Assembly (NCBI GenBank): GCA_964384945.1
Contig: CAYLMK010000003.1
Coordinates: forward strand, 124,001-188,000
Reading direction: 5' to 3'
DNA from: S015-6 sp964384945
Lineage (GTDB): Bacteria > Desulfobacterota > DSWW01
Length of the DNA: 64,000 nt
The translations under genes and the position numbers were made by a program. The notes under the pieces are model-generated. The model did no database searches. It was not told the DNA's origin and saw only the letters and a list, made by a program, of their open reading frames with translations. Shown here one piece after another: positions 51,338 through 61,012 of the stretch (positions within the stretch are counted from its first letter, which is position 1; every line of letters starts with the position of its first letter).

Positions 51338-52588
51338 ATGCTCTACATCGACCCGTCCGATCAATGCAGGAACCTGTACCGATTCATCCGGCTCGCTCTC
51401 GGAGAGGAGGTGTCCGACCGGGAAATCGCGCGGCGGTGGGGCGTGGACGAAAAGAACCTCCGGGAATTGAAAACGGGCTTGCGCGTCGTCCCCAAGCTGG
51501 CTCGCCTCGAGGAACTGGCTCAAGTGCTCGGCGTCAGCAAGTATTACGTTCTCGAAGTGGCTTCCGGCGTTCCCGCGGAGAGGGTTCATCGCATCCTCCG
51601 GACGTGCGAGGTCGAGGATCATCTCCGTCACGTGGAAACCGCCTTCCGAGGAATCCGCCCCGACGAGGAAGACCGTGGCCTCGTCCGTGCCGGATTGGAC
51701 GCGGCGGTTTTTCTCGCCTACCGGACGCTCGAGCCGGACCAGCTTCTCCTGAGGGTCTCGCGGGAATTGAAGAAATTCAAGTTTGAATCGCACATTTTCT
51801 TTCTCGACCAGGACTCGGGCTGCGCGACGATCAAGCATTCCTCCTTCAGTCCGCGCCTGCTCAGCGCGGCCGAGTCGGTGACCGGCCTTTCGCTCATGAG
51901 CTTTCGCTTCCCGGTGCAGAGGGTTCCTTCCCTGCAGACTTGCATCGAGGCGAAGAGCCCGGTCTACCTGCCGGACGCCTCGGTTCTCCTCTACCAGATC
52001 CTCGGCGAGCGCCAACTTCGGCGATTCGTGGAGAAGATGAAGGGCTTGTTCCGGATCTTCGAGGTCGTTCTCGCCCCGATCACGGTCCAGGGGCAGGTGA
52101 GGGGTGTTTTTGCAACCGGAAGGTACGGGAAGCTCGACGAGAGATTTCTCCCGGAGGTGCGGTCCTTTTCCGAGCACCTCTCTCACTCTTTGGAGAACGC
52201 GTTCATTTTTCAGCGACTCAGGCACTCCGAGGGCAGCCTGAGGTCGCTGTTCGAGAATCTGCCGGAGGGCGTTTTCCGCTGCGACGGGCAGGGCAGGATC
52301 GTTCAGATGAACCCGGCCGGTGCGAGCATCCTGGGCTATGAACGGCCCGAAGGCCCGATCGGAAGACCCATGAACGCCTTCCGGCTCCTGACGCCGAACG
52401 CCAAGGCGGTCCGGAAGTTCGCGAGGCCTTCGCAAAAGGTGGCCGTCCAGAACCACGTGGGCGTGGCCATGCGAAGGGACGGCAGCCCCTTCCTGGCCGA
52501 TATCACCGTGCGCACGGAGTACGACCGGCGCGGGGCCGTGGCCAGCGCGGAGGGGGTCTTCCGGGACGTAAGCCGGCAAATCGTCTAA
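51338..52588 (+). CDS. HTH-GAF-PAS regulator without output domain
   Basis: Cytosolic protein of 416 residues. The N-terminal 20-70 part is a helix-turn-helix of Xre-like look (DREIARRWGVDEKNL, KLARLEELAQVLGVSKYYV in outline). A GAF-like region spans about 125-290 and a PAS domain about 298-410 (ENLPEGVFRCDGQGRIVQMNPAG). No kinase, GGDEF, or sigma54 domain follows, so it senses a small molecule and acts through its own HTH. It is the natural candidate to bind the GCGGGTA palindromes before itself and before the prenyl synthase. The stop is 29 bases before the cyclase gene. Confidence 0.8.
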   Translation: MLYIDPSDQCRNLYRFIRLALGEEVSDREIARRWGVDEKNLRELKTGLRVVPKLARLEELAQVLGVSKYYVLEVASGVPAERVHRILRTCEVEDHLRHVETAFRGIRPDEEDRGLVRAGLDAAVFLAYRTLEPDQLLLRVSRELKKFKFESHIFFLDQDSGCATIKHSSFSPRLLSAAESVTGLSLMSFRFPVQRVPSLQTCIEAKSPVYLPDASVLLYQILGERQLRRFVEKMKGLFRIFEVVLAPITVQGQVRGVFATGRYGKLDERFLPEVRSFSEHLSHSLENAFIFQRLRHSEGSLRSLFENLPEGVFRCDGQGRIVQMNPAGASILGYERPEGPIGRPMNAFRLLTPNAKAVRKFARPSQKVAVQNHVGVAMRRDGSPFLADITVRTEYDRRGAVASAEGVFRDVSRQIV

Positions 52589-52617
52589 GGAAAGCACAAA
52601 ACGAAAGGGCCAGGGGC

Positions 52618-54645
52618 ATGCAAACCGTTGTACCTTCGCTGGACTTGAAGTGCTGGAACGGCACCACCTACGGATACGAGACCAGCCCGGCAGACTTTCG
52701 GCAGCGGGACTGCCCATCCTTCGGAAGAGGCGACATCGAAAAGGCGGTCACACGTTCCCAGGAGTATCTGCTGAGCCTGCAGGATCGGGAAAACGGGTTC
52801 TGGGTAGGCGAGGTCGAGGCCAACTCCACCCTGACCTCGGAATATGTCTTTTTCATGCACTTCATGGGCACGGTGGACGAACTCCGGCAGCGAAAAATGG
52901 TTCACTACCTCAAGGAGACGCAACTCGCGGACGGGTCCTGGAACATCCACTACGAAGGTCCCGGCGACCTTTCCACGACGCTCGAGGCCTACTGTGCCAT
53001 GAAGCTGGCCCGTGAGGACGTCAACGCAAGGCCCCTGGCCAGGGCCAGGGATTTCATCGCCGCACACGGCGGTGTCGAAAACGGGCGCATCTTTACCAAG
53101 ATCTTCTTCGCACTGCTGGGTCTCCGTCCCTGGGAACGCTGCCCTGCCCTCCCCCCGGAGCTGATGCTCCTGCCCGTGGGCTTCCCGATGAACATCTACG
53201 AGATGTCCTCCTGGGCCCGTGCGACCGTGGTGCCGTTGCTCATCCTCTGGCACCACAAGCCCTCGCTGCGCATGAACTTCAACCTCCAGGAACTCGAGAC
53301 TCCGGCTTGCCCGAAGGCAAGAGCGCCGGAAAGATCCCGGAACGGCAAAGGCTGGGACGATTTCTTCTTCGCCGCCGACCGGTTCCTGAAGGTCTACGAG
53401 AAGCGGCCCCTCCCATGGATACGCGGGAAGGCCCTGAAGCTGGCCGAGCAATGGATTCTTGACCGACAGGACCCGACGGGCGAATGGGGGGGGATCATGC
53501 CCGCCATGATGAACAGCCTCATGGCCCTCAAATGCCTCGGGTACCCTCTGGACCATCCCGCGGTCCGCAAGGGCCTCGAGGCGGTTCACCGGTTTGCCAT
53601 CGAAGACGGCAAAAGCCTCCGGCTCCAGTCCTGCGTCTCACCGGTCTGGGACACGGCCAATACGAGCCTGGCCCTCCTGGAAAGCAGGCTCACGCCCGAC
53701 CATCCGGCCCTGCGTAAGGCGGCCGCCTGGCTTTGGTCGAAACAGACCAAGGAAAAAGGGGACTGGGCGGTCAAGAACCCGAACGCAATCCCCGGCGGCT
53801 GGTCCTTCGAATTCGCAAACGAATTCTACCCGGATTGCGACGACACGCTGGCCGTCCTGACCGTGCTCAGGCTGAGCGGCGCGGACGCAGACCACCCGGA
53901 GGCGTGGTACCGGGGTCTGCAGTGGCTCCTTTCCATGCAATCCGGGAACGGAGGATGGGGAGCCTTTGACATCGACAACCAACAGAGAATCTGGAACCGG
54001 ATCCCCTTTGCGGATCACAAGTCCATGCTCGATCCCCCCACGGCCGACCTGACCGGTAGGGTGCTGGAATTCCTCGGCGGCCTGGACTATGGGATCGATT
54101 TCGCGCCCGTCCGCCGTGCGGTCGCCTTCATCGAATCCGAGCAGGAGGCGGACGGTTCCTGGTACGGCCGATGGGGCGTAAACTACCTCTACGGGACCTG
54201 GTGCGTGCTATGCGGCCTCGGAGCGGTCGGCTACGACATGCAATCGCCCCGCATCCGCCGTGCCGTGACCTGGCTGAAATCCTGCCAGAAGGCGGACGGG
54301 GGATGGGGCGAGCCGTGCGCTTCCTACGATGACCCGGCAAAGAAAGACAAAGGGAAAAGCACCCCATCCCAGACATCCTGGGCGCTCATGGCACTGATCG
54401 CCGCCGGAGAGGCACGCTCCGAAGCGGTGCGGCGCGGGGTAGGGTATCTGTTGCGAACACAGAACCCGAAGGGATCCTGGGACGAGAAGGAGTTCACGGG
54501 CACGGGCTTCCCGAGGTTCTTCTACCTGCGCTACCACATGTACCGGGACTATTTCCCGCTCCTGGCCCTGGCGCGTTATGCAAAGGCGCTCGCCGACCCG
54601 AGCCTCTCCGTTTCCGAACCGAACGACACGCGACGCAACAGATGA
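52618..54645 (+). CDS. shc: Squalene-hopene cyclase
   Basis: Membrane-associated cyclase of 675 residues converting squalene to hopene/hopanol. The catalytic DxDD motif is present as DCDD (406-409) with EFYP before it, and several QW repeats (such as DGSWNIHYEG, GGWGAFDIDN, DGSWYGRWG) span both domains. Length is normal. Family places it in hopanoid membrane-lipid synthesis. Neighbours support this: a prenyl synthase and regulator upstream and HpnH downstream. Genes for squalene synthesis (hpnCDE or sqs) are not in the window. The Cys within DCDD is less usual than Val, Thr or Ala. Confidence 0.95.
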   Translation: MQTVVPSLDLKCWNGTTYGYETSPADFRQRDCPSFGRGDIEKAVTRSQEYLLSLQDRENGFWVGEVEANSTLTSEYVFFMHFMGTVDELRQRKMVHYLKETQLADGSWNIHYEGPGDLSTTLEAYCAMKLAREDVNARPLARARDFIAAHGGVENGRIFTKIFFALLGLRPWERCPALPPELMLLPVGFPMNIYEMSSWARATVVPLLILWHHKPSLRMNFNLQELETPACPKARAPERSRNGKGWDDFFFAADRFLKVYEKRPLPWIRGKALKLAEQWILDRQDPTGEWGGIMPAMMNSLMALKCLGYPLDHPAVRKGLEAVHRFAIEDGKSLRLQSCVSPVWDTANTSLALLESRLTPDHPALRKAAAWLWSKQTKEKGDWAVKNPNAIPGGWSFEFANEFYPDCDDTLAVLTVLRLSGADADHPEAWYRGLQWLLSMQSGNGGWGAFDIDNQQRIWNRIPFADHKSMLDPPTADLTGRVLEFLGGLDYGIDFAPVRRAVAFIESEQEADGSWYGRWGVNYLYGTWCVLCGLGAVGYDMQSPRIRRAVTWLKSCQKADGGWGEPCASYDDPAKKDKGKSTPSQTSWALMALIAAGEARSEAVRRGVGYLLRTQNPKGSWDEKEFTGTGFPRFFYLRYHMYRDYFPLLALARYAKALADPSLSVSEPNDTRRNR

Positions 54646-54664
54646 AACAGAAGGCGGACGAGCC

Positions 54665-55663
54665 ATGCGATTTCCTCTGAAACTGAACCTCTCGATGACC
54701 TCGTATCTGGCGAGGATGGGCTGGCAACGGGAAGAGCGCTTCCCTCTGGTCCTGATGTTGGAACCCCTGCACCGCTGCAATCTCGCCTGCAAGGGCTGCG
54801 GCCGGATCCGCGAATACGGCGACAGCCTGGACAAGACCCTCTCCACGGAGGAGTGCCTTGCATCCGCCCGCGACTGCGGGGCTCCGGTCGTGAGCGTCAG
54901 CGGCGGAGAACCGCTCCTCCACCCGTCCATCGATAGCATCGTGACCGGCCTGCTCTCCCTGGGGCGACATGTCTACCTGTGCACGAACGGACTCAAACTC
55001 GCCGAATTCGTGAACCGGAACGAACCCCATCCTCACCTCTACCTGAACGTCCACCTGGACGGCATGGCCGACCGCCACGATGCCCTGGCAAACAGGCCAG
55101 GGGTGTTCCGCGCGGCCACCGACGCCATCTGGGCGGCCAAGCGAAAGGGCTTTTCGGTCACCACGAACACCACCGTCTTCAAGTCGACCCGGATCGAGGA
55201 ACTCCGCACTCTCTTCGCGTACCTGGCCTCCCTCCAGGTGGACGGGTTCCTTGTCTCTCCGGGCTACCACTACGACGGACTGCCGGGGGAGGACTTCCTG
55301 AGCAGGGAGGAGATCTTCAAGAAGTTCGAAGAGGTCAACGGATTGACAACGCAGTACCGCTTCTTTTCCACGCCCCTCTATCTCGATTTCCTGAGAGGCA
55401 GGAAACAATACAACTGCGCGCCGTGGGGTACGGTAACGCGCAACCCCCAGGGCTGGAAGGCGCCCTGCTACCTGATCACGGACACCCATTACGGCGACTA
55501 CGACACCTTCCTGAAGTCCGTGGACTGGGACCACTACAGTTCCGGAAGGGATCCCCGCTGCAGCCAGTGCATGATGCATTCCGGCTTCGAACCGGCCGTG
55601 GTCCTGGGACTGAAGGACAACTGGAAGGACCTCTGGACCATGCTCAAGTGGAACCTGCAATAG
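54665..55663 (+). CDS. hpnH: HpnH, radical-SAM adenosyl-hopene synthase
   Basis: Radical-SAM enzyme of 332 residues that attaches the adenosyl radical to diploptene, the first step of C35 hopanoid side-chain building. The cluster motif HRCNLACKGC (Cys38, Cys42, Cys45) and VSGGEPLL are clear; the C-terminal part has CAPWGTVTRNPQGWKAPCYL and RCSQC, as in the HpnH family. The ATG at 54665 begins the recognised N-terminus, 19 bases after the cyclase stop, so both are on one transcript. Downstream hpnG is not seen in the window. Confidence 0.93.
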   Translation: MRFPLKLNLSMTSYLARMGWQREERFPLVLMLEPLHRCNLACKGCGRIREYGDSLDKTLSTEECLASARDCGAPVVSVSGGEPLLHPSIDSIVTGLLSLGRHVYLCTNGLKLAEFVNRNEPHPHLYLNVHLDGMADRHDALANRPGVFRAATDAIWAAKRKGFSVTTNTTVFKSTRIEELRTLFAYLASLQVDGFLVSPGYHYDGLPGEDFLSREEIFKKFEEVNGLTTQYRFFSTPLYLDFLRGRKQYNCAPWGTVTRNPQGWKAPCYLITDTHYGDYDTFLKSVDWDHYSSGRDPRCSQCMMHSGFEPAVVLGLKDNWKDLWTMLKWNLQ

Positions 55664-55788
55664 AACGGAGGCGTCAGACGGCAACGACCCGGCGGCGGTG
55701 GGTTCAAGACCGACCCGGCGTCTCTCCCTGCCCCCCGACGCGCCATGATTCCCGGGCGCGCACAGACCGCGGATGAAAGGATGCTGAC

Positions 55789-56619
55789 GTGGAAGTGCCT
55801 TCGCTTCTGATCGGGACGGTCCTGTTGAGGCCTTACGTTTTCATCTTCCTCGCTTTGTACCTGTTCGTCGCCTCCCGGCAGATCGGCTGGAAGCGCACCC
55901 TCCTGTGGACGTTCACCGGGTACCTGGTCGCCTTCACCGCGGAGTTGAGCTCCATCCACGGCGGATTCCCCTTCGGTGATTACTATTACATCGACACGAC
56001 GCGGGACCGGGAGCTCTGGATCGCCGGCGTCCCGTTTATGGACTCCCTCTCCTTCAGTTTCCTCACTTATACGGGCTACGCCTGCGCCTGGCAGATCGTC
56101 TCGGCCCTGAAGGCAAGGAAGAGCCCGCTGGACGAACGCCGGCGCCGGTCGGCCCGAAGGTCGCCCTGGGTCCTCGTTCTCGGGGCGGCGATCACAACCC
56201 TGATGGACCTGATCATCGACCCGGTGGCCCTCATGGGGGACCGCTGGTTTCTGGGCCGGATCCACGGATGGCCCCGGGGCGGAGACTACTTCGGAGTTCC
56301 CTGGACCAACTTCGCCGGCTGGTACCTCGTCACGGCCGTGACGATCGGGGTGAATCAGGCCCTGGACGCATGGCTGCGTCCATCCGCCGAACCCGCCCTC
56401 CGGCGCGGCCTCCCGTTCATCCAACTGGGGGGGTTCGCCCTCTTCGTCTTCCTCGTGGGCTTCAATCTCTTCATGACCGCCTGGCTGCGGGAGTGGCGCC
56501 TGTTCTTCGCAGGCCTTCCGCTGGCGCTTGGCTTCCTGCTGGCCTCGTGGCGGGTCCTGGGAGCGGACGGTCTTCGGATGCATCCGCTGCGCGATCCCTG
56601 CTCAAGGATTCCGGTGTGA
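55789..56619 (+). CDS. CruF/DUF422-like carotenoid biosynthesis membrane protein
   Basis: Integral membrane protein of 276 residues with six or seven hydrophobic segments. It has the family pattern GFPFGDYYY, PFMDSLSFSFLTYTGYA, DLIIDPVALMGDRW and GGDYFGVPWTNFAGW. CruF hydrates the 1',2' end of acyclic carotenoids, and DUF422 members are otherwise annotated as carotenoid biosynthesis proteins. No phytoene synthase or desaturase is in the window, so the substrate could also be another polyprenoid. Start is GTG at 55789, with AAAGGA 7 bases before; the ATG at 55781 is out of frame. Confidence 0.82.
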   Translation: MEVPSLLIGTVLLRPYVFIFLALYLFVASRQIGWKRTLLWTFTGYLVAFTAELSSIHGGFPFGDYYYIDTTRDRELWIAGVPFMDSLSFSFLTYTGYACAWQIVSALKARKSPLDERRRRSARRSPWVLVLGAAITTLMDLIIDPVALMGDRWFLGRIHGWPRGGDYFGVPWTNFAGWYLVTAVTIGVNQALDAWLRPSAEPALRRGLPFIQLGGFALFVFLVGFNLFMTAWLREWRLFFAGLPLALGFLLASWRVLGADGLRMHPLRDPCSRIPV

Positions 56620-56676
56620 GCGCCGGCCGTCGGCGCTGCGAGACGGGTGAGGAATGACGAGGAGCGGAGCGGCTGC

Positions 56677-57120
56677 AGCTGGAACACGTACTTGACAAAA
56701 AGGCCGCCGAGGAAGATCTCCCCGTCGATCGTACAGTTTCCAACCCGATCCTCCGGATCCTGCTTCACCACGTCTCTTTTCTCCAGGATCTGTGTCTAAA
56801 AGACGAAGTCGATATGGATCGGATGTTCGAGGAACTTGCCGGGCAGACAGGCATTCGGGTCTCTCCCACGAAGATCTTCCATTCCGGCTCGAGGCTCCCC
56901 CTTTCTCTTCCCGGTAGACGGCCCCAAGCGACAGGAACCTCATCGGCTCGAACCGGATACCGAAGATCGGGTCGAAACTGTATTTGCTCGGGGAGTGGTG
57001 GGTCAGAAAGGTCGAGGACAAGAGGCTCAGACTCATGTTGAATTAGGCCCCCGCAAGCTTGCTGACCCCTTCGCCAACGGAAAGGTTCGGAAGAATCCGC
57101 ACGGACCCCGCCCAGAAAGA
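56677..57120 (-). pseudogene. Decayed FadL/OMPP1-like outer-membrane protein
   Basis: On the minus strand, pieces of a FadL-type barrel appear in shifting frames: RILPNLSVGEGVS then an in-frame stop, followed in that frame by SPSKYSFDPIFGIRFEP and FLSLGAVYREE. A second frame reads DFVF and later a barrel-like strand GEIFLGGLFVKYVFQL. An internal stop and at least one frameshift rule out a working gene. The remaining sequence 56620-57322 has no intact gene. Such barrels import long-chain hydrophobic molecules. Confidence 0.55.
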
Positions 57121-57322
57121 TGGACGCATCGCGTTGATTGCAAGTCCGCACGCCAATTCGAAGCGCCCACAGACGTCCTCAACCCCCGCCGGAGGCGGCA
57201 GGCGAGGCCTGCTCCCGGTCTTCGATCCCAGCCCCCTTCCCTCGTCCCGCAGCGGTTGCCGCTCGCCGCAGAGTAGGATAGACTCTACCCGTTCTCGACA
57301 GCCTCAAAGAAAGGAAGCCGCA

Positions 57323-58327
57323 ATGGATCTTGGGCGCGAAGTCACGCTGGAATTCATTCGGGTCACGGAAGCCGCGGCCCTGAAGGCAAGCCGCTGGATG
57401 GGAAGGGGGGACAAGCACGCGGCCGACCAGGCCGCTGTCGACGCGATGCGCGGCATGCTCGATCTTGTCAACGTCCGGGGCACGATCGTGATTGGAGAAG
57501 GGGAAAAGGACAGGGCCCCGATGCTCTACATCGGCGAACGGGTGGGGGGCGGCGGTCTGAGGGATCCTCAGGTGGACATCGCCGTGGATCCGATTGACGG
57601 AACCACCCTGACCTCCAAGGGATTGCCGAATGCCATCTCGGTCATCGCCGTGGGCGAGGAGGGCTCGCTGACACCACTGCCCACTTACTACGCAAACAAG
57701 ATCGCGGTCGGCCCGGAGGCCAAGGGAAGCATCGACATCGAGATGCCGGTGCAAGAGAACGTCGAGCGGGTCGCCAAGGTCCTCGGAATCCGCACCAGCG
57801 AACTCACTGCCATCGTGCTGGACCGCCCCAGGCATGAGACGCTCATCCAGGAAATCCGGCAGACCGGCGCCCGAATCAAGCTGATCAGCGACGGCGACGT
57901 GGCAGGGGCCATCGCAACGGCAACCGAGGATTCCGGCGTGAACATCCTGTTCGGAATCGGCGGCTCGCCGGAGGCGGTGATCTCGGCCGCCGCCCTCAAA
58001 TGCCTGGGAGGGGAATTGCAGGTCAAACTCTGGCCCCGGGACGATGCGGAGCGAAAGAAGATCCTCGATTTGGGCCACGGGCAAGCCGATCTGGACCGCG
58101 TCTACGGCACGGAGGACCTGGCCCGGGGAGAGAGCATCATCTTTTGTGCCACAGGCATCACCGGAGGCGACTTCCTGCCGGGCGTTCGGTACGAAGAGAA
58201 TCTGGCCATCACACACTCGGTGGCCATGCGGGCCAAGACCCGAACCGTCCGTTACATCACCGCCCACCATCACCTGGAGATCAAGACCATTCCCTCCAGG
58301 GCCGAGGCACGGGAAATCGAGATTTGA
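57323..58327 (+). CDS. glpX: Fructose-1,6-bisphosphatase class II
   Basis: Phosphatase of 334 residues for gluconeogenesis. GEGEKDRAPMLYIGE, DPIDGTTLTSKG and VLDRPRHE, with a GIGGSPEAVISAAAL segment, are the class II signature; the metal ligands in the DPIDGT motif are intact. ATG at 57323 follows AAAGGAAG. Its stop is 39 bases before the sulfatase gene. Its place in a lipid-rich region seems incidental; growth on acids would need gluconeogenesis. Confidence 0.95.
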   Translation: MDLGREVTLEFIRVTEAAALKASRWMGRGDKHAADQAAVDAMRGMLDLVNVRGTIVIGEGEKDRAPMLYIGERVGGGGLRDPQVDIAVDPIDGTTLTSKGLPNAISVIAVGEEGSLTPLPTYYANKIAVGPEAKGSIDIEMPVQENVERVAKVLGIRTSELTAIVLDRPRHETLIQEIRQTGARIKLISDGDVAGAIATATEDSGVNILFGIGGSPEAVISAAALKCLGGELQVKLWPRDDAERKKILDLGHGQADLDRVYGTEDLARGESIIFCATGITGGDFLPGVRYEENLAITHSVAMRAKTRTVRYITAHHHLEIKTIPSRAEAREIEI

Positions 58328-58366
58328 GGAGATCCTCCCCATATCCTTTGCCGGAGGTCCACCGCC

Positions 58367-59923
58367 ATGGCGAAGAAAGAGGCCAGGACAGTCAGTTCCG
58401 TCTGGAGGACCGCCTGTATTCTCCCGACTCTCGGGCTTCTGATCCTCCTGGGACTGCTCGGTTACAAACTCTTCGAAGCCCCGGCCTACGATCCCCGTTT
58501 CGACGAATACCCCCCCGGGTACACGGGAGACGCCCTGAAAACGGTGCATCCGAACGCCCCGAAACCGAACATCATCCTCATCCTCTGTGATGATCTCGGC
58601 TACGGGGATCTGGGATGTTACGGAAACGACGTCATCCGGACGCCCAACATCGATCGCCTCGCGGGCCAGGGCGTCCGTTTCACGAGCTTTTACGCCTCGA
58701 ATTCGGTCTGCACCCCCTCTCGCGCAGGGTTGCTCACCGGCAGGTATTCGCAGCGCTCCGGGATGAGTTGGATCCTTCTGCCCGAGAACGAGCCGGCCCG
58801 CCACCGCGCCTCGAAGAATCTCGGACAGATGCTGGGCGCAATGGGTTTCGTGGACTTGGGCCCGAACGCCGGTACGACGGGACTCTCCCAGAGCGAGATC
58901 ACCCTGGCGGAGGCGCTCAAAATGGGAGGATACCAAACCGGTATGGTGGGCAAGTGGCACCTCGGGGACTTCGGCACGAATCCCCGCCACAACCCACTGA
59001 ACCATGGATTCGACTTCTTTTACGGGGTGCCTCACAGCAACGACATGCTCCCCTTTCCGCTCTACCGGAACCGGGAGGAACTTGAGCCGAACGTAACGGA
59101 TCAGGCGGCGCTGACCGGCCTTTACACCCGGGAAGCGGTCGCCTTCATCGAGCAGAACCGCGACAGACCCTTCTTCCTCTACTTCGCCCACACCTTTCCC
59201 CACCAACCCCTGTTCGCCTCCGAGGACTTCCGGGGAAAATCCAAGGGCGGGCTCTACGGCGACACGGTCGAGGAAATCGACTGGAGTGTGGGTCGGATCA
59301 TGGATTGCCTCGACCGCATCGGGATCGAGGAAAAGACTCTGTTATGCTTCACAAGCGACAACGGTCCGTGGTTCGAGGGGGATCCGGGCCGCCACCGGGG
59401 AAGAAAGGGCCAGAGCTATGAGGGAGGCTTCCGGGTTCCTCTGATTGCGCGCTATCCGAACGTAATCCCGGCGGGCCGCGTCTGCGAAGAGCCTGCCATG
59501 AACATCGACTTCTTCCCCACCGGCCTGGCCCTTGCGGGGATCGAGCCGCCTCAGGACCGGACGATCGACGGAAGGAACATCCTGGGACTCATGACCGGCG
59601 AGACGGACCGTACGCCTCACGACGCATTCTACTTCTACCACGTCAACGAACTGGAGGCCATACGCGCAGGGAAATGGAAGTTCGTCCGAAACATCCATCA
59701 CTATGTCTGGCCGATTCCCGTGGACAAGGAAACCACCCCCATGGGCAAGATTGGAAGGGGAAGGCTCGGCCGCTGGCCCCTGCTCCACAACCTGGGCATC
59801 GACCCGAGCGAGAGCTACAACCTGATCGACCATTTTCCCGAGGTGGGCGAGGGACTCGCCGGGCAGATGGACCGATGGGAACGAATCATGAATGAGAATC
59901 CGCGGGGATGGGTCAACCGCTGA
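58367..59923 (+). CDS. Sulfatase (arylsulfatase type)
   Basis: Sulfate-ester hydrolase of 518 residues. A membrane segment at about 15-33 would anchor or export it. LILCDDLGYGDLG supplies metal aspartates 75 and 76; CTPSRAGLLTGR at 115-126 is the sulfatase signature whose Cys is turned to formylglycine. HTFPHQPLF, TSDNG and the C-terminal part are normal. No formylglycine-generating enzyme gene is in the window. Directly followed, 7 bases later, by the CoA-transferase-fold A subunit, suggesting that desulfation and CoA chemistry belong to one route. Confidence 0.92.
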   Translation: MAKKEARTVSSVWRTACILPTLGLLILLGLLGYKLFEAPAYDPRFDEYPPGYTGDALKTVHPNAPKPNIILILCDDLGYGDLGCYGNDVIRTPNIDRLAGQGVRFTSFYASNSVCTPSRAGLLTGRYSQRSGMSWILLPENEPARHRASKNLGQMLGAMGFVDLGPNAGTTGLSQSEITLAEALKMGGYQTGMVGKWHLGDFGTNPRHNPLNHGFDFFYGVPHSNDMLPFPLYRNREELEPNVTDQAALTGLYTREAVAFIEQNRDRPFFLYFAHTFPHQPLFASEDFRGKSKGGLYGDTVEEIDWSVGRIMDCLDRIGIEEKTLLCFTSDNGPWFEGDPGRHRGRKGQSYEGGFRVPLIARYPNVIPAGRVCEEPAMNIDFFPTGLALAGIEPPQDRTIDGRNILGLMTGETDRTPHDAFYFYHVNELEAIRAGKWKFVRNIHHYVWPIPVDKETTPMGKIGRGRLGRWPLLHNLGIDPSESYNLIDHFPEVGEGLAGQMDRWERIMNENPRGWVNR

Positions 59924-59930
59924 GGCTGGC

Positions 59931-60986
59931 ATGCAGAAGTTCATGGGCCGGGACAAGACAATGAGCGGGGCCGAAGCCGTCGACCGCTTCGTGCACGACG
60001 GCGATTCCTTCGTTTTCGCGAATTGTCTGACAGGGATGCCGCTCGCCCTGCTCCACGACCTCATCCGATCCGGCAAGAAGGGTCTCATGCTGTTTCAGCA
60101 GGGGGGCCTCGAGGAGGTCGACCTGCTGGTCTCCGCCGGTTCGATCGACCGCCTGGCCGTGGCGTATAACTTCAGGCTCGGAGGAAAACGGGTCACCCCG
60201 CCCTTGGACAGGGCCCTGAAGGCAGGCCGGCTCCGCGTCGAGGAACTGACCAACTTCACCCTCCTGGCCATGATGAAGGCCGGCGCCATGGGGTATCCCT
60301 TCCTGCCCGTTCTGCGGGGAATCCAAGTGACCGACGTGGTCAGGAAGCAGGGATTCCTCGGCGACCAGTGTTTTGCCGAGGTCAAGGATCCCTTCAGCGG
60401 CGCCGAAGTTCTCGTCGTCAAAGGGTACTGCCCGGACTTCGCCCTGATGCACGTCCAGAGGGCGGACAGGGCGGGCAACGGCCAGCTTTGGGGAGCCATG
60501 ATCAACAGCAAATGGGCCGCGCTGGCAGCCAGACGGATCATCCTTTCGGCGGAGCAGATTGTCGATTCCGAGGTCATCATGTCCTCGCCGCACCTGACGA
60601 TCGCTCCGGCCCACAAGGTCTGCGCGGTCGTTCCCTGCCCCTGGGGCGCCCATCCGTCCGAACTGGCCGGTTTCTACGATTACGATATGGTCTTCCGGGC
60701 CCTGTACTTCGCATCCCTGAACAACCCGGAGGCGATGAAGGCATGGATGGACGAGTGGATCTTCGGCGTCCCGGACCGTGGCGCTTACCTGAAGCGCTAC
60801 GAGGACAAGTTCGGCCGGGAGAATCTGGAGGCCCTCCAGGCAAAGCCCTTCCGGAGCGCGCCGGCCGACTATGGTTTCTCTTTCCTCCCGAACTGGGATG
60901 AAAGCGGGTACTCGGAGCGGTTCGGTATGAGCCTGGAGGACTTCGCCGAATTCATGGCGGAAAAGGGAATCCTGCGAGAGGGATAG
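59931..60986 (+). CDS. CoA-transferase family subunit A (GctA/IpdA-like)
   Basis: Subunit of 351 residues of the family I CoA-transferase fold. GMPLALLHDL, LFQQGGLEEVDLL and the VKGYCPDFALMHVQRADRAGNGQLWG block are typical. The long form, with a distinct C-terminal third, resembles glutaconate CoA-transferase A and IpdA, part of the ring-opening hydrolase of steroid catabolism. Which reaction applies cannot be decided. ATG at 59931 follows GAGGCTGGC, 7 bases after the sulfatase stop. Confidence 0.82.
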   Translation: MQKFMGRDKTMSGAEAVDRFVHDGDSFVFANCLTGMPLALLHDLIRSGKKGLMLFQQGGLEEVDLLVSAGSIDRLAVAYNFRLGGKRVTPPLDRALKAGRLRVEELTNFTLLAMMKAGAMGYPFLPVLRGIQVTDVVRKQGFLGDQCFAEVKDPFSGAEVLVVKGYCPDFALMHVQRADRAGNGQLWGAMINSKWAALAARRIILSAEQIVDSEVIMSSPHLTIAPAHKVCAVVPCPWGAHPSELAGFYDYDMVFRALYFASLNNPEAMKAWMDEWIFGVPDRGAYLKRYEDKFGRENLEALQAKPFRSAPADYGFSFLPNWDESGYSERFGMSLEDFAEFMAEKGILREG

Positions 60987-61012
60987 CCGGCCCGCAGAGG
61001 AGCAGGAAGGGG

